Shown: in pieces, positions 8,628 to 16,769 of the stretch
Layout: every line of letters starts with the position of its first letter
Numbering within the stretch: position 1 is the first letter of the stretch
From: an uncultured beta proteobacterium
GTDB taxonomy: Bacteria > Pseudomonadota > Gammaproteobacteria > Burkholderiales > SG8-39
Assembly (NCBI GenBank): GCA_903928055.1
Contig: CAIYPG010000144.1
Coordinates: 1-51,065, forward strand
Reading direction: 5' to 3'
Length of the DNA: 51,065 nucleotides
Notes under the pieces: model-generated
Database searches by the model: none
Told to the model about the DNA's origin: nothing
The model's input: the letters and a program-made list of their open reading frames with translations, nothing else
Translations under genes and position numbers: made by a program

Positions 8628-11288
8628 TCACTTGACCTTCATGCCGGGCGTGGCGCCGGAGTCGGGCGAGAGGATGTAGAGGCCGGGCTCGCTGCCTGAC
8701 GCCGCCAGCACCATGCCTTCGGACATGCCGAATTTCATCTTGCGCGGGGCGAGGTTCGCGACCATGACGGTGAGGCGGCCTTCGAGCTTTGCCGGGTCGT
8801 AGGCCGACTTGATGCCGGCAAACACCTGGCGCTCGCCCAGTTCGCCGACGTCCAGCGTGAGCTTCAGCAGCTTGTCCGCGCCTTCGACATGCTCGGCCTT
8901 CACGATCTTCGCAATGCGCAGGTCGACCTTGGCGAAGTCATCGATGCCGATCTTCGCGCTGTCCACCGGCGCGGCTTCGCGGGCGGGCACGCCGGATTTG
9001 GCGGGACTTGCGGGATGGCGGGTCGGCAGATTTTCTCCCCCCTCTCCCCCGGGGAGAGGGGCCGGGGGTGAGGGAAGGGGTGAGGGAGATTTTTCCATGC
9101 GCTTGTCCAGTTCATTCCAGATGGCTTCGAGTACAACCGGCGTCTGCGCCAGCACGTCGTTGTTCCAGAAGCGGATGACATCGATGCCGGCTTGCTTGAG
9201 TGCCGCGGTTCTTGCCAGGTCCTTTTGTTCGGCCTGCTGATGCTGACCGCCGTCCAGTTCAACGGCGAGCTTTGCTTCATCGCAATAAAAGTCGAGCACG
9301 AACTTTCCGTCGTTTGTCTCGACGGGATGCTGGCGCCTGAATTTCGCATCATGCACGCGGCGGTCGCGCAGCAGGTGCCAGATCAGGGTTTCGGCGTCGG
9401 TTTGTTCGGCGCGCAGCTTCTTGGCGAATTCGAGCAGTTCTTTGGGGATGTGGCGGGGCTGCTTCTTTCCCTCACCCCCGGCCCCTCTCCCCGGGGGAGA
9501 GGGGGGAAAGTCGAACATCGCGTCGAGCAGCTTGGGGTCGACGCGGGTCATGAGGTGTTCGTATTGATTAATTTGATGTCCCGCGTGAAGCTGCTTGCGG
9601 ATGTCAGACCACGTCTGAACTGGAAGATTTAAAAATTCAAATGCTTTTGTCGTCAGTTTCGGAACAACTGGATACAAATAAATCGAGAGCAAGCGGAATG
9701 CTTCAAGTACCGCTGTACATATAAGTCCAGCTTGAAATGGATTGGTCTTGGCTAATTCCCATGGCTTGAATGCATCGTAAACTTGGTTAACCAAATCCGC
9801 ACGCTCCATAATTCGGCGTAGCGCCTTACCGAATTCACGTGACTCATACAGGAATGCAATTTCATCGGCATCGCCACGAAGCAAAGTTGACAGGCGCAGA
9901 GTTAATCGATTGACGTCACCTTGGCGTGCAGAGTCCAAAACATCTTTTGCGTTCCAAATGACGCCATCAATTTGCGTTTCATCACTAGCGGTAAGTTTTC
10001 CGCCTTGGAGTCTGTGCACAAATCCTGCGGCTCGGCTCGCAATGTTGACGTACTTCCCCACCAGGTCACTGTTCACCCGCGCCACGAAATCATCCGGGTT
10101 GAAGTCCACGTCCTCGACGTTGGCGTTCAGCTTGGCGGCGATGTAGTAGCGCAGCCATTCGGGGTTCATGCCGAGGCTGAGGTATTTCAGCGGGTCGATG
10201 CCGGTGCCGCGGCTCTTGGACATCTTCTCGCCGGACACGGTGATGAAGCCGTGCACGAAGATGTTATTCGGCACCTTGCGTCCCGAAAAGTGCAGCATTG
10301 CCGGCCAGAACAGCGTGTGGAAATAGATGATGTCCTTGCCGATGAAGTGCACCTGTTCTGTGTCTTCTGCGGCAATGAATTCCTCGAAGGTGCGATTCTC
10401 GCCCTTCAATCTGGCTTTGCCGGAGTCGAAATAATTCTTCAGTGAAGCGAGGTAGCCCACCGGCGCGTCCAGCCAGACATAGAAGTACTTGCCCGGTGCA
10501 TCCGGAATCTCGATGCCGAAGTAGGGCGCATCGCGCGAGATGTCCCAGTCGCCCAATGCTTTGTCGCCTTCGCCCTCCAGCCATTCGCGCGCCTTGTTCG
10601 CGACCTGTGACTGCAGCCGGCCGGGCTTGTGCAGCCAGTCGCCGAGGAAGTCCACGCACTTCAGGTCGGAGAGCTTGAAGAAGAAATGGTCGCTGGTCTT
10701 CAGCTCGGGCTTCGCACCCGACAGCGTTGAATGGGGGTTGATGAGTTCGGTCGGCGAATACACCGAGCTGCATACCTCGCAGGCGTCGCCGTACTGGTCC
10801 CTGGCGTGGCAGTTCGGACACTCGCCCTTGATGTAGCGGTCGGCGAGGAACATGCCCTTTACCGGATCGTAGAACTGCTCGACCGGCTTGGAGTAGATCA
10901 GGCCGCGGCCCTTCAGCTTGCGGTAGATGTCCTGCGACAGCGCGACGTTCTCGGGCGAATGCGTGGAATGCCAGTTGTCGAATTCGACATGAAAGCCGTC
11001 GAGGTATTGCTTGCGGCCGGCAGCGATGCCGGCGACGAAATCCTCGGGCTTCTGGCCGGTCTTTTCCGCGGCCAGCATGATGGGTGCGCCGTGGGCGTCG
11101 TCGGCGCCGACGAAATGGACTTCACGGGGCGACCCGTCATGCTCGGTCTGCATGCGCTGGAAACGCACCCAGATGTCGGCCTGGATGTATTCCATGATGT
11201 GGCCGATGTGGAACGGGCCGTTGGCGTAGGGCAGGGCCGTGGTGACGAACAGGCGGCGCTTTGGCTGGGATGGGGTGGATGTGCTCAT
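8628..11288 (-). CDS. metG: methionyl-tRNA synthetase with an in-frame DUF559 insertion
   Basis: The enzyme charges tRNA-Met. HIGH is at residues 27-30, a zinc site follows ([17 protein letters not shown]), and KMSKS is at 355-359. The anticodon-binding helical domain runs to about 590, and a C-terminal EMAP/Trbp111-like tRNA-binding domain covers about 775-886 ([24 protein letters not shown]). At 886 residues it is about 200 longer than the E. coli enzyme. The excess is residues 595-751, which encode a complete DUF559 endonuclease-like domain flanked by repeat-derived Pro/Gly peptides. The frame is unbroken. Roughly 9555-10055 is much more AT-rich than the rest, so the gene is also a mosaic. 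It diverges from apbC. Confidence 0.95.
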   Translation of the reverse strand: MSTSTPSQPKRRLFVTTALPYANGPFHIGHIMEYIQADIWVRFQRMQTEHDGSPREVHFVGADDAHGAPIMLAAEKTGQKPEDFVAGIAAGRKQYLDGFHVEFDNWHSTHSPENVALSQDIYRKLKGRGLIYSKPVEQFYDPVKGMFLADRYIKGECPNCHARDQYGDACEVCSSVYSPTELINPHSTLSGAKPELKTSDHFFFKLSDLKCVDFLGDWLHKPGRLQSQVANKAREWLEGEGDKALGDWDISRDAPYFGIEIPDAPGKYFYVWLDAPVGYLASLKNYFDSGKARLKGENRTFEEFIAAEDTEQVHFIGKDIIYFHTLFWPAMLHFSGRKVPNNIFVHGFITVSGEKMSKSRGTGIDPLKYLSLGMNPEWLRYYIAAKLNANVEDVDFNPDDFVARVNSDLVGKYVNIASRAAGFVHRLQGGKLTASDETQIDGVIWNAKDVLDSARQGDVNRLTLRLSTLLRGDADEIAFLYESREFGKALRRIMERADLVNQVYDAFKPWELAKTNPFQAGLICTAVLEAFRLLSIYLYPVVPKLTTKAFEFLNLPVQTWSDIRKQLHAGHQINQYEHLMTRVDPKLLDAMFDFPPSPPGRGAGGEGKKQPRHIPKELLEFAKKLRAEQTDAETLIWHLLRDRRVHDAKFRRQHPVETNDGKFVLDFYCDEAKLAVELDGGQHQQAEQKDLARTAALKQAGIDVIRFWNNDVLAQTPVVLEAIWNELDKRMEKSPSPLPSPPAPLPGGEGGENLPTRHPASPAKSGVPAREAAPVDSAKIGIDDFAKVDLRIAKIVKAEHVEGADKLLKLTLDVGELGERQVFAGIKSAYDPAKLEGRLTVMVANLAPRKMKFGMSEGMVLAASGSEPGLYILSPDSGATPGMKVK
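9037..9074. repeat. repeat family A half-unit (A3), left end of the DUF559 module
   Basis: Hairpin CTCTCCCC/GGGGAGAG followed by GGGGGTGAGGG. The terminal GTGAGGG faces the nuclease domain. A second partial GGGGTGAGGG follows at 9077-9086. On the metG strand it encodes a Pro/Gly-rich linker. Confidence 0.9.
9469..9506. repeat. repeat family A half-unit (A4), right end of the DUF559 module
   Basis: Exact reverse complement of 9037-9074. CCCTCAC faces the nuclease domain. It encodes [13 protein letters not shown] in the metG reading frame. Confidence 0.9.
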
Positions 11289-11300
11289 AAGTCTGTGATT

Positions 11301-11312
11301 TTAACGCGTTAA
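11301..11312. promoter_or_regulatory. 12-bp perfect palindrome upstream of metG
   Basis: TTAACGCGTTAA lies 12 bp upstream of the metG start, inside the metG-apbC divergent region. It could be an operator or chance; no repeat of it was noticed elsewhere. Confidence 0.3.
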
Positions 11313-11393
11313 TGGGCTCCGATGGCCGCCATCCCTGTGGCGGTGTTGATAGAATGTCGCCTTCCCGGTTTTTGGTGCTCATCTCAAAATTCG

Positions 11394-11471
11394 CCCTCAT
11401 CCCCGGCCCTTCTCCCAGAAGGAGAAGGGAGAAAAGCCCCTCTCCCCCGGGAGAGGGGTTGGGGGTGAGGG
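11394..11471. repeat. repeat family A, copy 5 (full REPIN-like unit)
   Basis: This 78-bp unit starts CCCTCATCCCC and ends GGGGGTGAGGG, with inner hairpins CCTTCTCC/GGAGAAGG and CCCCTCTCCC/GGGAGAGGGG. It is nearly the reverse complement of copy A1. It lies in the metG-apbC divergent promoter region. Confidence 0.88.
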
Positions 11472-11555
11472 AAAAATTCGGGCCGAACATGCCCGGACGT
11501 TTTTTAAGATAACGTGCAACCGGTATTTAGCCATTTCCGCGGACAGGGAGTTTTG

Positions 11556-12644
11556 ATGCAGGTCACAGTCGAGCAGGTGCAGGCGGCATTGCAGCAGGTC
11601 GTTGATGCCAATACCGGGAAAGACCTGGTCAGCACCAAATCGGCGCGCAACATCCGTGTCGAGGGTGGCGTGGTGTCGCTGGAGGTGGAACTTGGTTATC
11701 CGGCGAAGTCCCAGCTCGAACCCATGCGCAAGCGGGTCGAAGAGGCGCTGTCCGCACTACCCGGCGTCAGCGCGGTCAAGGCCGAGGTGGTGAGCCGCAT
11801 CTCCCCGCATGGCGCGCCCGGCGGCGCGAAGCCGGTGCCGGGCGTGAAGAACATCATTGCCGTCGCTTCGGGCAAGGGCGGCGTGGGCAAGTCGACCACG
11901 GCGGTCAACCTGGCACTGGCGCTGGCCGCCGAGGGCGCGAATGTCGGCATCCTCGATGCCGACATCTACGGTCCCTCCCAGCCCATGATGCTGGGCCTCT
12001 CCGGCAAGCCCGATGTGGTGGACAACAAGGTCGTGCCCAAGGCGCGCCACGGTGTGCGGCTCAACTCCATCGGCTTCTTCATCGAGGCCGACAACCCGGT
12101 GGTGTGGCGCGCGCCGATTGCGACCGGCTATCTGGAGCAGTTGCTGCGCGAGACGGCCTGGGGCGATCTGGATTACCTGATCGTCGACATGCCGCCCGGC
12201 ACCGGCGACATCCAGCTCACGCTGGCGCAGAAGGTGCCGGTTACCGGCGCCATCATTGTCACCACGCCGCAGGACATCGCGCTGATCGATGCGCGCAAGG
12301 GACTCAAGATGTTCGAGAAGGTGGGCGTACCCATCCTCGGCATCGTCGAGAACATGAGCACGCACATCTGCTCGAACTGCGGCCATGAGGAACACATCTT
12401 CGGCGCCGGCGGCGGCGCACGCATGGCGAAGGATTACGGCGTGGAGGTGCTGGGCAACCTGCCGCTCGACATCCACGTCCGCGAGCAGACCGATTCGGGC
12501 AATCCCACGGTGGTCTCCGATCCGCAAGGCCGTGTGGCCGAGATCTACCGCGCCATTGCGCGCCGCGCCGCGGTGAAGGTGGCCGACCTGCAGAAGAACA
12601 TGTCGTCGAAGTTTCCGAACATCGTCATCCAGAAGAACACCTGA
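11556..12644 (+). CDS. apbC: iron-sulfur cluster carrier ApbC/Mrp
   Basis: The 362-residue protein has an N-terminal MIP18/DUF59-like domain (about 1-80) and a P-loop NTPase domain. The deviant Walker A, GKGGVGKS, is at 106-113. A CxxC motif, Cys272 and Cys275 (HICSNCG), binds a bridging cluster between subunits. Mrp proteins accept and pass on Fe-S clusters using ATP. The start at 11556 was chosen because AGGGAG precedes it at good spacing; a GTG start at 11514 is possible but lacks one. It diverges from metG, an order familiar from betaproteobacteria. Confidence 0.95.
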   Translation: MQVTVEQVQAALQQVVDANTGKDLVSTKSARNIRVEGGVVSLEVELGYPAKSQLEPMRKRVEEALSALPGVSAVKAEVVSRISPHGAPGGAKPVPGVKNIIAVASGKGGVGKSTTAVNLALALAAEGANVGILDADIYGPSQPMMLGLSGKPDVVDNKVVPKARHGVRLNSIGFFIEADNPVVWRAPIATGYLEQLLRETAWGDLDYLIVDMPPGTGDIQLTLAQKVPVTGAIIVTTPQDIALIDARKGLKMFEKVGVPILGIVENMSTHICSNCGHEEHIFGAGGGARMAKDYGVEVLGNLPLDIHVREQTDSGNPTVVSDPQGRVAEIYRAIARRAAVKVADLQKNMSSKFPNIVIQKNT

Positions 12645-12660
12645 GAAGGGCTCGACAAGT

Positions 12661-12739
12661 TGATTCCATTCATGGTTCGACAGGCTCACCACGAACGGAA
12701 TCAGTTGCTTGCCGTTCGTCCTGAGCTTGTCGAAGGACG
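12661..12739. repeat. repeat family B, copy 2
   Basis: Inverted relative to copy B1. The short stem is CGTCCT/AGGACG here against CGCCCT/AGGGCG in B1, a base change on both sides that keeps pairing. The long hairpin TGATTCC/GGAATCA differs by one base. It separates apbC from the dCTP deaminase gene. Confidence 0.85.
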
Positions 12740-12769
12740 ATTCACTGCTTTCCCTGCCAAGCCAAGACA

Positions 12770-13957
12770 ATGAGCACTACTCCTATCGCCCCCAATCCAG
12801 CGGCTGCAACCCGAACCAGTGACTACACCGGCATCCTGCCCAGCCAGAAGATCCGGGAGATGCTGCAAAAAGGCGAGATCAGATCGTCTCCGATGACCTC
12901 GATTCTCGACGACCAGATCCAGCCGGCGAGCATCGACCTGCGCCTGGGGGACTTCGCCTATCCGGTGGACACCAGTTTTCTGCCCGGAAAAGGCGTGAGG
13001 GTTCTGGACAAGCTCGGGCAGCTGGATGCGCAGTTCGAGGACTTCAAGGTTGATCTTCGCAACGGCGGCATGCTCGAGAAGGGGCGGATTTATGTGGTGC
13101 CGCTGCTCGAGTCGATCAAGCTGAAGAGCGAAGTGGCGGCCTTTGCCAATCCCAAAAGCTCGACCGGACGGCTGGACATCCTGACGCGCCTGATCGCGGA
13201 TGGCGCCTCGGTTTTTGACCAGGTTGAAGAAGGTTATGAGGGCGAGTTGTACATCGAGATCGCGCCGCGCAGTTTCAGCGTCGTGGTCCGGACCGGCGAC
13301 CGCCTCAATCAGCTTCGCTTCCGGAGGACCACCGGGGTTGAACCCAAACCCATTTCAATCGCGGACTGGAAGCAGCTCCTGGAAGGTGGCCAGATCGTTG
13401 ACCTGGCCACCCAGGAACAGAAGACGGGTTTCAAGACGGGGCACCTTCCTTTCACCGTGGACCTCAAAGGTTCGGGCGCTGAAAGCAGCCTGATTGGCTA
13501 CCGCGCGAAGAAGCACGCCCGGCGCATTGACCTGAAACGGCGCGACTACGATCCGCTGGACTTCTGGGAGCCGATCCATTTCCACAAGAGTGCTACGCTG
13601 ATCCTGGACCCGGACGAGTTCTACATCCTCATGACCAAGGAGGCGATTGCGGTGCCTCCCGAATACGCGGCCGAGATGCTGCCCTACGACACCCGTGCCG
13701 GCGAGTTCCGCGTGCACTATGCGGGCTTCTTCGACCCGGGATTCGGCTGGAACGGAAAGACGGGCAAGGCAGGCGGCAGCCGGGGCGTGCTTGAAGTGCG
13801 TTCCCACGAAGTGCCTTTCCTGCTCGAGCACGGGCAGATCGTCGGTTCGTTGCGCTACGAGCGCATGGCCGCCAAGCCGGACATGCTCTACGGCATGGAC
13901 ATCAGTTCAAACTATCAGGGCCAGAGCCTTAAGCTGGCCAAGCAGTTCAAGGTGTAG
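12770..13957 (+). CDS. dcd: 2'-deoxycytidine 5'-triphosphate deaminase, long two-domain form
   Basis: The 395-residue protein is about twice the classic Dcd (about 190 aa) and looks like two dUTPase-fold domains. The first half contains DQIQPASIDLRLGD and NPKSSTGRLDILTRLIAD, the latter resembling the RSS-x-AR substrate loop. The second half contains the related IHFHKSATLILDPDEFYIL and PYDTRAGEFRVHYAGFFDPGFGW. The enzyme converts dCTP to dUTP, feeding thymidylate synthesis. The long form is, as I recall, commoner in alphaproteobacteria. It sits where many betaproteobacteria carry the short gene, and it is flanked by repeats B2 and A6. Confidence 0.88.
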   Translation: MSTTPIAPNPAAATRTSDYTGILPSQKIREMLQKGEIRSSPMTSILDDQIQPASIDLRLGDFAYPVDTSFLPGKGVRVLDKLGQLDAQFEDFKVDLRNGGMLEKGRIYVVPLLESIKLKSEVAAFANPKSSTGRLDILTRLIADGASVFDQVEEGYEGELYIEIAPRSFSVVVRTGDRLNQLRFRRTTGVEPKPISIADWKQLLEGGQIVDLATQEQKTGFKTGHLPFTVDLKGSGAESSLIGYRAKKHARRIDLKRRDYDPLDFWEPIHFHKSATLILDPDEFYILMTKEAIAVPPEYAAEMLPYDTRAGEFRVHYAGFFDPGFGWNGKTGKAGGSRGVLEVRSHEVPFLLEHGQIVGSLRYERMAAKPDMLYGMDISSNYQGQSLKLAKQFKV

Positions 13958-13973
13958 CCTGCCTTAAAGCACT

Positions 13974-14079
13974 CCCTCACCCCAACCCCTCTCCCGGAGG
14001 GAGAGGGACTTTTCTCTGATCTTCCAAGATGAGAAGGTTGTCTTCCCTCTCCCCCCGGGAGAGGGACTGAGGGTGAGGG
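13974..14079. repeat. repeat family A, copy 6 (long spacer)
   Basis: The outer ends CCCTCACCCC and GGGTGAGGG and both hairpins (CCCTCTCCC/GGGAGAGGG type) are kept, but the centre is about 28 bp longer than in A1 and A5. It lies between the deaminase and receiver genes. Confidence 0.85.
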
Positions 14080-14202
14080 AAGGTTTTAAGATAGTCCTGA
14101 TTCCTCCGAACACCGCACGACCCACCCGTTCTACGCAATAAGTCATAGCCGCACCCCGCCCGGGGGCGCACACTTCAATCGTCCCGCCAAACCGAGCCCA
14201 CC

Positions 14203-14577
14203 TTGGCCCACATCCTCATCGTCGAAGACAATCCCGTCGTGCGCATGCTCGCCGAGCACCATCTGGAGAGCGGCGGCCATACGGTCATGACGGCCGCCGA
14301 CGGCATCGAGGCGCTGCAATTGGTCTCGGTCATGCGCCCCGACCTGATCCTCTCCGACATCGACATGCCCAGGCTCGATGGCCTGGGTCTCCTGAAGGTG
14401 CTGCGCGAGAATCCGGAACTGGCGTCCATTCCGGTGATCTTCCTGACCATGTACGACGACATGGAGACCTTCCGCCTCACCCGGGAAATGGGCGCGGACG
14501 ATTACGTCAACAAGCCCATCAACCAGACCACGCTGCTGGTGTCGATCCGGAACTGTCTGGCGGCGCGGAACCGGTGA
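14203..14577 (+). CDS. single-domain response regulator (receiver only)
   Basis: The 124-residue protein is a bare receiver domain: the acidic pocket is in VEDN, phosphoacceptor Asp52 is in LILSDIDMP, and the conserved lysine is in VNKPIN. There is no output domain, so it probably acts by protein contact, like CheY-type relays. The start is TTG at 14203, since no ATG or GTG gives an intact first strand. No kinase gene is adjacent. Repeat A6 precedes it. The partner kinase and target are unknown. Confidence 0.88.
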   Translation: MAHILIVEDNPVVRMLAEHHLESGGHTVMTAADGIEALQLVSVMRPDLILSDIDMPRLDGLGLLKVLRENPELASIPVIFLTMYDDMETFRLTREMGADDYVNKPINQTTLLVSIRNCLAARNR

Positions 14578-14742
14578 GCGTGGCCACGCAGAAATGAAGC
14601 CCGATTGATATGATCGAAATGGTTATTCAGTGACGGTTAAATGAGATATGACCGATTGATTGTTCTCAGTCATTGCTGCCGGATGAAAGGGGCCTGTCGT
14701 CCGGATGAATCAGGATGAAACCTGAAGGTGGCCATGCCAATG

Positions 14743-14768
14743 AAAAAGGGGCCGGAATTTCCGGCCCC
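14743..14768 (-). terminator. Rho-independent terminator of the NEW3-ABC operon
   Basis: On the minus strand a GGGGCCGGAA/TTCCGGCCCC stem is followed by TTTTT. It lies 28 bp beyond the stop of the ABC permease gene. Confidence 0.9.
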
Positions 14769-14796
14769 TCTTCCTTGTGACGCTGGCGAGGACAGA

Positions 14797-15747
14797 CTAG
14801 GCGCGGATCTCCCGGCGCTGGAAGTTGATGTAGCTCACGGCAAACAGTGCGCAGCATCCGGCAAGCAGCGAAACCACCTGCGGCCATACCAGGATGAGGC
14901 TCTGCGACAGATGCAGGGGATTGCCGATGAGCGCGCGCTGGATCTGCGCGTTGAAGACCAGGCCCGTGGTGCGCACCGCCGGGTTGAGCAGCACCTGCAC
15001 CGCCTCGCCGTACAGGGTTGCGGGCGAGACCCGGGCCAGTGCCGCCGACATCCCGGCCTGCCTCACCTGGTCCATCGGCGTGTACATCGGGCCGACGATG
15101 GCCTGCGACAGGTATTCCGCGAAGATGGGCCAGAGCATGGACAGGAATATCCAGACGCCCAGGCTGGCGATGGCCGAGGTGGACGGCTGGTGGCAGGTGA
15201 TGGAGAAGAGCATCGCCAGCGACAGCCAGATGCCGGCATAGAAGAGCGTCACCAGCAGGAACAGCGCGCCGCGTGCCACTTCTTCGCCGCTGGGCGGCAG
15301 GCCCAGCACGACGATCCCCATGCCTGTCGTCACCAGCCACAGCGCCAGCAGGATCACTGCAATGGTGGCCATGGCCGAGAGGAACTTGCCCATGAGGAGG
15401 GCGTCGCGGTAGATGGGCTGCGACAGCACGCGGCTCAGCGTGCGGCGGCTGTACTCCCCGTTGATGGCGTCAAAGCCCAGGCTGACCCCGACCAGCGGCA
15501 CGAAAAAGCCGAGGAAGGTGACGAACGAGGGCATGGGCTGCTTGGCCGAGGTGAACAGGTCGAGGAAGACAAAGGGGTTCTCAGACACCGTGGCCTTCAT
15601 CTGCTGTGCGGCGGCGAACACCGCTCCCACGGCCGCCACCAGTACCAGGATTTCCAGGATGCGCATGCGCCAGGAGCGCAACTGGTCGGAGAACTCCTTG
15701 AAGAACACCGGCGCAAGGCCGGTCCATTGCGATCCTTCACGCCTCAT
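14797..15747 (-). CDS. ABC-2 type transporter permease
   Basis: The 316-residue protein has six or so membrane segments, including [36 protein letters not shown] and [24 protein letters not shown]. The soluble stretch [26 protein letters not shown] is typical of ABC-2 permeases of the NosY/GldF kind. Its start overlaps the stop of the ATPase gene (ATGA), so the two are translated together. The substrate is unknown. A strong terminator follows. Confidence 0.88.
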   Translation of the reverse strand: MRREGSQWTGLAPVFFKEFSDQLRSWRMRILEILVLVAAVGAVFAAAQQMKATVSENPFVFLDLFTSAKQPMPSFVTFLGFFVPLVGVSLGFDAINGEYSRRTLSRVLSQPIYRDALLMGKFLSAMATIAVILLALWLVTTGMGIVVLGLPPSGEEVARGALFLLVTLFYAGIWLSLAMLFSITCHQPSTSAIASLGVWIFLSMLWPIFAEYLSQAIVGPMYTPMDQVRQAGMSAALARVSPATLYGEAVQVLLNPAVRTTGLVFNAQIQRALIGNPLHLSQSLILVWPQVVSLLAGCCALFAVSYINFQRREIRA

Positions 15748-16745
15748 GGCTGTGCTCCGGCACCGCGGTTCTGGCCGCGTGTTTCGAAATAACGCGCATA
15801 GACCTCATCGAGGCTTGCCTGTTCCATGTTGAGCCCGCGCACATCCGCGCCGGCTCCGGTGGCGGCGCGTACCAGCGCCGGACGAACATCGCTTTCGGAT
15901 TCGATCAGCCAGTGGCCGGCCTTGCCGTTCATGGCGTCGCCCGCACCCGCAGTGACCGAGCGCACGCCCGGGACGGCCTGCAAGGCAGCGGCGAGGTTGC
16001 CATCGCCGGTTCCCGGGCCGGCCTCCAGATGGACCCGCCATCCGGCGCCGAGCACCTCGCGCGCCAGCGCATCCACGGTGCCGTTGAGCACCAGCTTGCC
16101 CTTGTAGAACAGGCCCACGCGATCGCACACCGCCTGCACCTGCTGCAGGTGGTGCGAGGACAGCAGCACGGTGATGCCCTCGTGCTTGAGCGAGCGCACC
16201 AGTTCCAGGAATTCCAGTGCGCCGGTGGGGTCCAGGCCCAGCGTGGGCTCATCCAGGATGGCGATGCGCGGCGCCCGCATCAGCACTTCGGCCAGTCCCA
16301 GGCGCTGGCGCATGCCGCGCGAGAATGCCGCAACACGCTTGTCCATGACCTCGGCGAGGCCCATGCGTTGCAGCGCGCCGGTGATGGTGGCATCGGACTG
16401 TTTGTCCGGCATGCCGTTCAGCCGGGCGGTGTAGCGCAGGTTTTCGCGCGCGGTGAATTCGTCATAGAAGCCCACCGAGTCGGGGAGGTAGCCGACCTGG
16501 CGTTTCACCGAAATGGGATTGCGGCGCGGGTCGAGGCCCAGCACTTCGATCTCGCCCGCATCGCGCTCGGTGAGGCCGAGCAGCATCAGGATGGTGGTGG
16601 TCTTGCCTGAGCCGTTGGGGCCCAGCAGGCCATAGACTTCGCCGGCCCGTATCTCCAGATCCAGGCCATCCACGGCGACAAAGCTGCCGTAGCGCTTGGT
16701 CAGGCCGCGGGCCTGGATCACTGCATCTGCCGCAGAGTTGCTCAT
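15744..16745 (-). CDS. ABC transporter ATP-binding protein
   Basis: The 333-residue protein has Walker A GPNGSGKT, a signature region at [15 protein letters not shown] (FSRGM in place of the usual LSGGQ), Walker [15 protein letters not shown] and the switch His in SSHHLQQV. The C-terminal extension (about 235-333) is typical of exporters paired with ABC-2 permeases. It couples ATP hydrolysis to transport by the downstream permease. It is the middle gene of a three-gene operon with the exported NEW3 protein. Confidence 0.92.
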   Translation of the reverse strand: MSNSAADAVIQARGLTKRYGSFVAVDGLDLEIRAGEVYGLLGPNGSGKTTTILMLLGLTERDAGEIEVLGLDPRRNPISVKRQVGYLPDSVGFYDEFTARENLRYTARLNGMPDKQSDATITGALQRMGLAEVMDKRVAAFSRGMRQRLGLAEVLMRAPRIAILDEPTLGLDPTGALEFLELVRSLKHEGITVLLSSHHLQQVQAVCDRVGLFYKGKLVLNGTVDALAREVLGAGWRVHLEAGPGTGDGNLAAALQAVPGVRSVTAGAGDAMNGKAGHWLIESESDVRPALVRAATGAGADVRGLNMEQASLDEVYARYFETRGQNRGAGAQP

Positions 16746-16769
16746 CGTGGGTTTGCTCCTGGCGGCCGC

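Larger units (their letters stand above)
9037..9506 (-). mobile_element. DUF559 module bounded by perfect 38-bp inverted repeats
   Basis: The 470-bp segment lies in the linker between the anticodon-binding and C-terminal domains of metG. Its ends (9037-9074 and 9469-9506) are exact reverse complements over 38 bp, and each is a half-unit of repeat family A. Between them is a DUF559 domain (minus strand, about 9101-9462), with [30 protein letters not shown] and AVELDGGQH. This matches the Vsr-like PD-(D/E)xK endonuclease pattern with its acidic residues present. No target duplication is evident. The interpretation as a mobile unit is inference from the repeats and the interrupted host gene. Confidence 0.75.

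Noticed and set aside
9037..9506. Intein in metG
   Set aside because: No splicing blocks (Cys/Ser start, His-Asn end) are seen at the junctions, and the linker location does not need excision for function.
665..14079. CRISPR array or IS remnant for the repeat A copies
   Set aside because: Copies are kilobases apart and palindromic, without regular spacers or a transposase gene.
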